A stretch of DNA of 64,000 nt, taken from Norana najaformis (lineage: Eukaryota; Annelida; Clitellata; Crassiclitellata; Hormogastridae). Below, piece by piece: positions 1 to 10,800 of this stretch. Under the pieces are notes generated by a model, which was given only the letters and a program-made list of their open reading frames with translations, searched no databases and was not told the origin of the DNA. The stretch is taken from contig OZ029919.1 in NCBI GenBank assembly GCA_964023275.1, positions 9,316,202 through 9,380,201 on the forward strand. The letters run 5' to 3'. The first letter of the stretch is position 1. Each line of letters begins with the position of its first letter. Made by a program: the position numbers and the translations under genes.

Positions 1-1835
1 TTGAAATTTCTATCGCGCCTCTTCAAAATAAACTCATCAGAGATTCTCTATGCGCTAACGTTGTTAAATGTCATTAAGAAATGAACATTCATCCATTAGT
101 AAATATTGCTCAGATGACTAGAAGAGTCACCATTGGCAAGCTAGCGCAAACACGCAGAGCCCAACCGACAGGTTCCAAACTAGACTTGATAGATGGCAGC
201 CTGTTCGGAGTTTCTGAAGCACGTGGCATCGATTATGAGGAACGACGATGGGCGATGTGATCCGCCGTCGATGGCTCACGGTTGTCTCACCGTCCATGGT
301 TTCTCGACGATGGAAGACAACGCAAAGTTCGAATATTCCTCAAACTGAGGGGGAAATGCGTAGGACAGGCCTTCGTCGCCCACCGGCCGATAGGAAGTTG
401 AGCCCTTCCATGGTTGACGGTCAATGCCACTCCAAAGACTATATTTGCCCTTCCTCCAACGGATCTATGATTTCCCGGGGCGACGTTATGTGCGTATATC
501 TGTAGGTCTGAGGCTTGACTGTCCAACAAGAATCCTGTACTCCCTCTGTAGGTGGAATATTCCAGACATAGAAAGTCACGATAACATGAAACAAAAGCAC
601 CTGATGTGCAGTAAATCCGTGTGAGAAAGGAAAAGTAATTCCGATACGCAGACTCGGCAACAACAAGAATCCGAACTGCCAGAATTATGCGCACAGTTCA
701 CATTTGGACAGATTAACCCCTCAAAACAACGCGAAGAAATGCCAACGACTAACATGACCGCTGGCATGCGCAGAAAAAATCGTCAGTAAAAATAACTGTC
801 AAAAACACAAGCTGTTATATCCAACTATTCAATATAATTGAGTAGTATGTAAAGTCTAAGCGTCTACTGACAATGGCGTGTAAATGGGGTTTGGACGGAT
901 TGAGACATGAATGTTGTGCAAACCCAACATAGATTGTTCGACGGAGACAGGGTCGTCGAACCGTAAGGGCAAATAATTCCTCGACTTCGCATGATATACC
1001 TGGCTCCACGACGATAAATGGAACTGCAGATAGCAAACCGTTGTAATCCTTCGTCAGCGACTTAATCATGATTATCAATGCTTGGATGGCTAAAATACAC
1101 TCGTGTCCTGATCTTTTCAATATGTCATTCTGGGCATTCTAACCTCAAACTCAAAATCTTATTTACAGAGTGAGGATTATTGAAGTGCTTCAGAAAGAAC
1201 ACAATGTGTGCTTTCATTGTCGGATTTCAACTCGAACTTTGGCTAGATAAAGATTCTAACTTATGGGGAGAATCAAGAAATTAGACAAGCCTATAATGCA
1301 TATAAACTTAAAAGAGTATGGCATATTACAACGAAAGACTTTGCTTCAGCTTGTTTTAAGTTTTCATCCAAGAGGAAATAAAATTACTTACGCAAGTAAC
1401 CTCTGCAGTAAACGACAAAGTCGTTACTTAAGTCGCTCGTCCAGATCCATTGAGAATTTGAACTGATGTCTCCGAAGAACTGTTGTTGATTGCAGCTTGT
1501 GTGATTACCGTTTCTGCCATACTCGATTGCATCGGACCAACTGGAATCATCGAATCCTAGATTTGTCCAGCTTGCCTCCTCAAATGGCGAACATTTCCAC
1601 TCATCGTTTGTTAAAAGTGATCCGTCATACACCGAAGCCAATACACCTCCACACAGTGGATTACCCAAGTTAACCGCATAGAGTGCAATTAATCGATTGG
1701 TCGGTTGTATTAGTGTATAGTCCGCTAGGTTCCAATTCTGGCCGTTTATCAGCGACTGTGGTTGGCCGTCGATGTATAACTCCTGCAATCGTTGATAGGA
1801 TGTGATGACGAGAGTTTCGTTGTGCAGTTCTTCAA
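1..1835. repeat. Tandem segmental duplication, copy 1
   Basis: Collinear with 3168-5013. It holds a domain exon (1392-1829) and the intron 3' of it. The intron parts carry many substitutions and small indels, whereas the exons differ at about 9 of 438 sites. The first several hundred bases are a dispersed repeat with a GCGCCTCTTCAAGATAAACTC end that is also found in inverse orientation at 6776-7212. Confidence 0.9.
1392..1829 (-). CDS. Gene A exon 6: four-cysteine beta-sandwich-like domain (copy 3)
   Basis: A 438-nt exon encoding ELHNETLVITSYQ through FVVYCRGYL. Its donor TTGC|GTAAGT is intact. The acceptor position aligned with the other copies reads GAAG instead of GCAG, a weaker site; copy 2 has GCAG. 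If the site is not used, this exon is skipped. Skipping would keep frame because the exon is symmetrical. Reading frame open throughout. Confidence 0.7.
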
Positions 1836-4800
1836 TCAATCAATTAATTAATAAGATAATTCAAATCAGCAAAATTTGCATATCACACGTTAGCCTTCAC
1901 TGAATAAAGATAACTAATGCTTTGAAATGCCATTTTGTTTAAGCATTTGTATAATATGGCTACACAGTGGATGCCGTCAAAATCAATTTAGTCCTCCCGT
2001 TTAAGCAAAAATGGCGCCATTAAATGAAAGCATTTCCTTAACATCGCTTGGAATTCTAATAAATTTGGCAGAAATACGGTTATGAGTCAATCAGGATAAC
2101 ATGGCAGTTGTTATATAAATGCGAACAAAAACTGGCACTTCTGCAGTCCAGTGACGAAAGCTTCAGTCGGAGTGCTAGATATCAGCGTCTTCTAATATGA
2201 GGATAAGTTATAGCCGCTTATGCAAAGGGTGTGGTCAAGAAGCGCCGTTAACTGCAGCATGGAATACGAAACGATTTTTGATGTTAGACCTTCATGATAT
2301 CACAGAAAAAGTTAAAACTTAGAAATAGGGCCTGTAATCTGTTGGCCGAAAACGTTATCGCGAATTGTGTGGCGCATTTCGTTGGCAAGTTAGCCGATTG
2401 TGGGGCACGTCAGCAAATTGTGAGGCACGGTAGCTGATTGATTAGAGAGCTCGGCTTGTAATGTGGATAGTACGGGTTCAAGCTCCTTGAGAATGTTACA
2501 GGTATAGACCCTGACAAGTCCTTCGGTCACAGTTTTTTCAGCGCCATCAATTGAGGCTTAGTCAACAGATTGTGGCGCTTAATAACTGTGGAAATAATAA
2601 ACAATTCTTGAATTCACTACAAGCGCTGAAGTCACACCAGATAATTCACGTGCGCTTAATTATGAAAAATGTTTAAATAAAATATGATTTTGGTTTCAGG
2701 GTACAGTTCTATATGGCATGCTAGAAAATAAAAAACACGATATCAATTGTTAGAAAATCTTGTATATGCGTCATCACAACGAGGGAAAATTTTTTTCATT
2801 GGATTAACTTATTATAGACTATTTTATATTAATCTAATTAGCAACCTCATATACTATATATATGTACCTGTCTCACAAAGTGTTCCCGTAAACTGTGGCA
2901 AACATTGGCAGAATTTTATGTCGTTCTGTAAACAGGTTCCATTGTTAAGGCATGGAGAAGAATTTTTACAAAAAGCTGCAATAGAAAAACGGTAATCAGA
3001 TATCTATGTTCTCTTGAAAATTATTTGCAGTTTAACACCGATTCCGCTGTTAACAACATTAGAACACTGAACTATATAAATTTCAGAGTAGCCCTCGTTA
3101 GTTAGCTAAAATGGATCGTCAACAAGTACACGTTTTTTAATAACAATATTAATTGCAATTGTAATTAGAAAGTTGTATAGCGCCTCTTCAAGATAAACTC
3201 ATCAGAGGCTCTCTCTGTACTTAACGATATTAAAAGTAATTAAGAAAGGAACATTTATCCTTTAATAAACATTGCTCAGATGACTAGAAGAGTCACCAGT
3301 GGAAGCTCACGCGCACACGCAGAGCCCAGCCAACAGGATCCAAACTAGACTTGATAGATGACAGCATATTCGGAATTTCTGAAGCACGTGGCATCGAGGA
3401 TGAGGAACGACGATGGGCGATGTGATCCACCGTCAATGGCTCACGGCTGTCTCATCGTCCAATGGTCCCTCGTAGATGGAAGATGACGTAGAGTCCGGAT
3501 GTTCCTCGAACTGACGAAAATGCGTAGGACAGGCAATCGTCGCCCGCAGGCCGGTAGGTAGTTGAGCCCTTCCATGGTTGACGGTCAGTGCCACTCCAAA
3601 GACTCTATTCGCCCTTCCTCCGACGAATCCATGGTTTTCCGGCAGAGGCGGCGTACCTATGTCTGTAGGTCTGAGGCTTGACTCTCGAACTAGAATGCTG
3701 CCCCCTCTGTAGGTGGACCATTCCAGACATAGAAAGTCACAATAACATGAAACAAAAGCACCCGATGTGCAGTAAATCCTTGTGGAAAACGAAAAGTCAT
3801 TCCGATACGCAGACTCGGCAACAGCAAACATCCGACCTGCCAGAATTATGCGCACAGTTCACATTTGGACAGATTAACCCCTCAAAACAACGCGAAGAAA
3901 TGCCAACGACTAACGTAACATGGCCGCTGGCATGCGCAGAAAAAATCGTCAGTAAAAATAACTGTCAAAAATACAAGCTGTTACATCCAACTATTCAATA
4001 TACTGTAATTGAGTATTATGTAAAGTCTAAGCGTCTACTGACAATGGCGTGTAAATGGGGTTTGGACGGATTGAGACATGAATGTTGTGCAAACCCAACA
4101 TAGATTGTTCGACGGAGACAGGGTCGTCGAACCGTAAGGGCAAATAATTCCTCGACTTCGCATGATAAACCTTGCTCCACAACAATAAATGGAACTGCAG
4201 ATAGCAAACCGTTGTAATCCTTCATCAGCGACTTAATCATGATTATCAATGCTTGGATGGCTGAAATACACCCGTGTCCTGAGCTTCTCAAAATGTCATT
4301 CTGTGCATTCCAACCTCACCTCAAACTCAAAGTCTTATTTACAGAGTGGGAAATATGGAAGTGCTTCAAAAAGACTACAATGTGTGCTTTCATTGTCGGA
4401 TTTCAACTCGGTCTTAGCGCTAAATAAAGATTCTAAATTATATGGAGAATCAAGAAATTTAGGCAAATCTATAATGCATACAAACTTAAACGAGTATGCC
4501 ATATTACAACGAAAGACTTTGCTTCAGCTTGTTTTAAGTTTTCATCCAAGAGGAAATAAAATTACTTACGCAAGTAACCTCTGCAGTAAACGACAAAGTC
4601 GTTATTTAGGTCGCTCGTCCAGATCCATTGAGAATTTGAACTGATGTCTCCGAAGAACTGTTGTTGATTGCAGCTTGTGTGATTACCGTTTCTGCCATAC
4701 TCGATTGCATCGGACCAACTGGAATCATCGAATCCTAGATTTGTCCAGCTTGCCTCCTCAAATGGCGAACATTTCCACTCATTGTTTGTTAAAAGTGATC

Positions 4801-7800
4801 CGTCATACACCGAAGCCAATACACCTCCACACAGTGGATTACCCAAGTTAACCGCATAGAGTGCAATTAATCGATTGGTCGGTTGTATTAGTGTATAGTC
4901 CGGCAGGTTCCAATTCTGGCCGTTTATCAGCGACTGTGACTGGCCGTCGATGTACAACTCCTGCAATCGTTGATAGGCTGTGATGACGAGAGTTTCGTTG
5001 TGCAGTTCTGCATTAATGCAATATTGTTGTGAGTCATGGACAAAACGATGATGATAATAGTTTTAACATAAGTATAGTATTTAAAATTAAATATTTGATT
5101 ATTTTAGCTTTATTCGTTTGTTTTCAATTGTGATAGCTATATTGTTAACATGGTAGGCTGGGCTATCATTAATAGCGGTATGACTAATTTGTATAAAATG
5201 GTACCGATAGAAGGAGTCAGACAGGACGGACTGGTGTGAGCTGATTTGAGGTCTGAACGAGGCAGAGATCGATGATTGACTGATGGTGGTGAAAGATGAG
5301 AGGGCAGTGAAAGAAGTTAAAGACGGGAGAGCCAGAAGTAATTAACATGTGCATCTCATAAACAGCTTGACCACGCGAAGTCATTGGACGAAGCAAATCA
5401 CGACTCTTGAAGTTGTTGTAACGCAGAGCCCGCTGTCAGTTTATACGTTATGCATATTTCATTAATACACAAAATGAAATGGTACGTCTCGTTATTTCTG
5501 GACGGTTCTGAACCACGTGGTATAAAGCAGACCTAAGTCCCCCAAAGAGTAAGCCGATGAACAATAGCATCACTCGTCACCAATACACCGGAAGAAGATT
5601 GTGTTCGCCGGCGTATCCTCGACGCAAACGAGGACCACAAAAATCTTTTCAATTTTATTAGGTAAAAAAAGGGGAAGAGCTTTTTGAATACTGGCCTAGC
5701 TAAGAATTTATTAGAAGTGGCACACCTTATACTGTCCAATCGATGCATGATATTGAATAAAAGGCCTGCTTAGAAACTCACTATAGCTCTCTCTATGCTA
5801 AACAAAAGTGTTGAAGTTCATCAGGAACAAATGGTTCGTCACTAAGCAAACGTTCCCAAGATATCTAGAGAAGTAACAACTTTTGTTTCGGTAACAACAA
5901 AGTATGGCAAAGTAATAGCCATGCAGTCACTGTCTCAGCGCGGTGGCAGCGGCACTAATTCTACTGACCAGTTCTGAAGAATGAGACAGAGCAACATGGA
6001 TTACATTACTGTGCCAGTATAATATCAATTATACCTTTTGTCTACTTGGCGTGCGTAACTTCATTAATACAAATACAATAAAGCAATGCTGTTGACTGTT
6101 GCACAGCACTTATAGGCTGATTAGTGGTTCCCGCTGACAACAAGCTTACAGTACTAACATTGGCATTAAAATTAAAAGTTCTTTTTATCTTGCGTGTGAT
6201 GCCGCATCGCCAGTCATCCGTTACCTGCTGTTCATCTCTGATGCTGCAGCTCATTTTATAGTACTTAGAATATAATACTAGATGTCGACACTAGTAGAAA
6301 TCAAATCTAATGCAATGACTTTTATTGCAAAGTTATCATTACCAGCAAAACATCAACTGATGTTCCTTTAAGTGAAGTCAGTCAAAATCAGAATACGCTG
6401 GAAAAAGCCTGGTCAGAGTAACTAGATATTAAATTATGGTTGGTAAGTACTAAGCAAGATGAAACAGATGAGTGAGAAATCAGAAACTTTGATATCCTTG
6501 CTGTAAGTCTACAATTGTGTTTTATTAATTATTATTATATCAGTAGTATTAGCTAAGTTGCTAACTATTTTGTAAGACAGCAAGTAAACAAAACACGAAC
6601 TAATGAAATATAACTGAAACCTCAATTACAATGACCCCAAACAAATTATCAAATCATTGAATCTTAAACATTTTCTCATGGCTAAAAAACAAACCAGCAA
6701 TTTATACACTGCGTAAATTCATTAATACAAATACAATGAACCAATGCTTATACACAGACGAGGGAACGAGTGTCTCTAGTTCATTTGCGAAGGTGCGGCT
6801 CCTGAATTTCGCCATGCATGGGTAGAAGAGCGCAACGACCTGTCTGACTCGAGGCTAGAACGCAAAGCACCCTGATCTATGCAAGTGAAGTTTATCTCAG
6901 CGGGGGACCTTGAATATAATGCGTTCGACAACAGGAAGCCAGTGCAGTACTTATCACATCGCCCATGGTCGATCCTCAATCCTCGTTGCTACCTGCTTCA
7001 GAAACTCCGAACATGCTGTCATCATTCAACTCTAGTTGGGAACCTGTTGGTTGGGCTTTGCGTGTGTGCGCGACCTTGCCACCGGTGACTCATCTAGTTT
7101 TTTCTGACCAATGTTTACTTGTGGACGAATGTTCCGTTCTTAATGACAATTAACATCGCTAGCGCAGAGAGCGCCTCTGATGAGTTTATCTTGAAGAGGC
7201 GCTATACAAATTTCAAATTAACATCACAATTACAATTATCGCAATCGTTCTGAAACATGCGAACATTTCTGCGCTATACAAATTTCAGATTACAATCACA
7301 ATTACAATTATCGCAATCATTCTGAAACATGCGAACATTTCTGCGCTATACAAATTTCAAATTACAATCACAATTACAATTATCGCAATCATTCTGAAAC
7401 ATGCGAACATTTCTGCGTGTTGGCAGCATCTTCGGCGGCACAACTGAGTACAAATTGGAGTTTAACTAATACCGGTGCAGCGCATATTCCAAATGTAGTT
7501 AGTTACATGTTTTCTTTTATATCTTCTACAAATTAATGAACAAGGCTCACATTTTTACTGATTCATTAACAAATAATAGAAAAAATGATCTACCTGTTTC
7601 ACAGATTGTTCCGGTGTATTGAGGCAAACACTCGCAGAATTTGACACTGTTTTGTAAACAAGTTCCACCGTTCAAGCAAGGTGATTGTGTTTCACAAAAC
7701 GCTACAACAATTAATTGGCTTCATTACTTATACTTCTACCAAAATTATGACATGTTTATATAACGTTACAGCGGACTGTTGTGCTGCGTATAGATGATGG

Positions 7801-10800
7801 TTTCAAAAATACATACAACAGCACTTAACGCCAAGCATTGATACTGTGCATTGTATAGGCCCTATTTGGGATTAACATTGTAATATCTTCTATCGCCCTT
7901 AAAATAGTGAAACAATGCTTGAGTCTATTCCAAAAGAATTTGGTAATAATACTGTAATCAAGAGCCGTAAATCCGAATTCCTTCAGCTCTTTAAGAAAAA
8001 GTTAAGTCATGGGAATCTGTTTTTCACTTGCGCCTTATTACTACAAAATCAGTGAGGTAGACAGGGTTGACTCGCGGGGTCAATAACCAAAAGTCATACA
8101 GGCAGACCAGGAAGACAGTTACCATGCATAATGTTTAGAATTGATTGGATGGACCCGAAAAATAAAAAGATATAATTAGTAGAAAAGATATCTAAAGTGC
8201 TGCTCTCAGTTTCGAAAGAGAGGCCCGACAAGAACTTGTAAGGAGAATGGAGTTTGTGGGTTGGTAGCATTTTTCAGATGGTAATAATATTGAATAGCCT
8301 TTGTAATTCGCCCCACTATAGCATAAAGGTTATGTAGCTTTTATGTACTTGCATCATAAGTGTAAGAATCGTTCGAAAGTTCTATAATTTTTCATAGTTC
8401 AAGTACAGTTAAAATTTAAAATTATGTGACTTGAAAATAGTTTTAGTTATACTTACGCAAATATCCCCTGCAATAAACGACAAAGTCGTTATTTAAGTCG
8501 CTCGTCCAGATCCACTGAGAATTTGAACTGATGTCTCCAAAGTACTGTTGTTCAGTGCAGCTTGTGTGATTACCGTTTCTGCCATACTCGACTGCATTTG
8601 GCCAACTGGAGTCATCGAATCCTAGATTTGTCCAGCTTGCTTCCTCAAATGGCGAACATTTCCATTTATTGTTTGTAAGAAGTGATCCGTCATACACCGA
8701 AGCCAATACACCTCCACATAGTGGAGTACCCAAGTTAACCGCATAGAGTGCAATTAATCGATTGGTCGGTTGAAGTAGTGTATGGTCCGGTAGATTCCAA
8801 CTGTCGCCGTTTGTGAGAGGTTGTGGTTGGCCGTCGACATACAGCTCCTGCAATCGTTGATAGGCTGTGATGACGAGAGTTTCATTCTGCAGTTCTGCAA
8901 GCAATGAAATATATTTTCATTTGTATTACGAGAATGCACCAGAAGCAAGGTTTATATTCTAACTACACTAATTAGAAGTAGCAGACTTAACACTATCCAA
9001 ACATTTGTGAAGTTGGGTTTATGATTGGTGTCGAAGATTTATTTTTGGATAGCGAGCATACCAACCTATTCAAGTTGTTGAGTTCACTACATAAAGATAA
9101 TACATTTGCCAACAAAATATATTTTCGCTAAGAAATAGTATGCAGATAGGGTTAATTGTTATCGTTCGAAAAGCTGAGTCAGTTATAAGAATGACTTAAT
9201 TCAGTTTTAAATTTCGATATTATTCAATCAAAATAGTCATGAATATTGTAAAGAAAACTGTAAAGCAACGTGTTTCACTCTCTATATAGAATTTATTCCT
9301 TGAGCTCCGTACGAAGCAGATAGCAGAATAAAGCTTATGGATTGAAGGCGCTTGTGGGATTCATTCCACGCTCTTATTAATTGTGCAAAGCTTTTGCGAG
9401 GAAGAAAAATGCGCTATATCATGTCTTGATACATACACACATGTGGAAAAGAAAGAAATGATCACCTTTTCTATTTTGTACTGCGGTATAAATTTAGCTT
9501 CTTTTACATAATGTCGTTGAATTTAGATTATGCTTTGAGCAACGGCTTTTCTTCATCTTCTCTTCAATATTCACAGTCTTTTATGAGTACATGAGAAAAA
9601 CATTCATGTAACAAGCTGATTTAGTTAGTGTTGCGCTTGCTCTGATATTCATCGAATGCGGGTTAGGGTCTGCATGGGTGGAATCGGGTACAGCAAGTTT
9701 TGAGCATGCATTAGAGTCTGTCATAAAAAGGCATGCCTATTTCTTTTGCAACCTGAGTCAGCTATGAGTAGCTAATGGAACAGTTGCATTCGCAAAATAT
9801 GATATATTCTATGATAATAAACCTAATAGAAATATCTGACGTAAGTCCGACTTTATTATTAAGCAGCATTAACAAGTGGATAGCAAAAGGGCCTGTGACT
9901 TGCTCTGATCTATTATAGTTCCCTGATGTTTTTTCCTTGGATCGGTCCAGTAATTCAACAATATCATTCTTATTTTGTTCCTTGAATTGTTTAGTCCAAA
10001 CCGGTTTCAGCTCAGCAGCATAGTTCTTGCTTTTTCAGTAGGTTTTTTCTCTCCTATATTCCTCTCAGTACTGTTCTTAGTAGTGAGTTGTCACAAAGTA
10101 TATGTAAGAAAACATGCACTTCGCTCGTGTAACATACGAATACCCGAGACCTATTCATAAGGAGTATTCCTATAATATTCACAACGAACCTACTAAACTA
10201 ACAGCCACACATGCCTGTATGCTTTCTGTCGGTCTATCGAGACTTGGTTATACATGCAATTTCTGTTCCCATATATGGTAGAATGCTGTATCGTCGTTTA
10301 AATTTTCCTTTTTGTTTCATCTGACTGTGTAAACGGTTTTGAACTAAGATAAAGGCTTAAAACAAAGTAACAGCCAGCCATTTTGTGGGAGTAAAAGTAA
10401 ACTTTGAAGTCCATCATTAAAGACAACGATCTTACATTTGCTCTGAATTGATATCAATGACTTCTAATTGGCTTTGAAGTGCACCTTAACTCAAGGATAT
10501 CGGACAATAAAATTACTTACATCTTGTGATTGCGAACGCCCTTAGTTAGGCTCAGTTTTAAGTGTGCTTCTCTTTGCTACGCTTGTCAGGTGGGGGAAGT
10601 GAAAAGGGCGCGTACTGATGTCCATAGTCGTAAATACGTCAATGTACAAGAATGTTCATATCATTAAAAATATTCGCTGGCGGTCCTTGGGTTAAATTTA
10701 TCTGTCTGACGTACGTACGACACACATTCAGTCAACAAAGCTGGCGAAATTCCGATATGTGCAGAAATGTGTGGGCCAACGCCTAGAGCTCAGCTCAACA

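Noticed and set aside
287-694. 135-residue minus-strand ORF, with a similar one at 3433-3855
   Set aside because: Both lie in copies of a dispersed repeat within the duplication and share no recognisable domain; likely chance frames in repeat sequence.
7199-7414. CRISPR-like array
   Set aside because: Units are head-to-tail without unique spacers and the DNA is eukaryotic.
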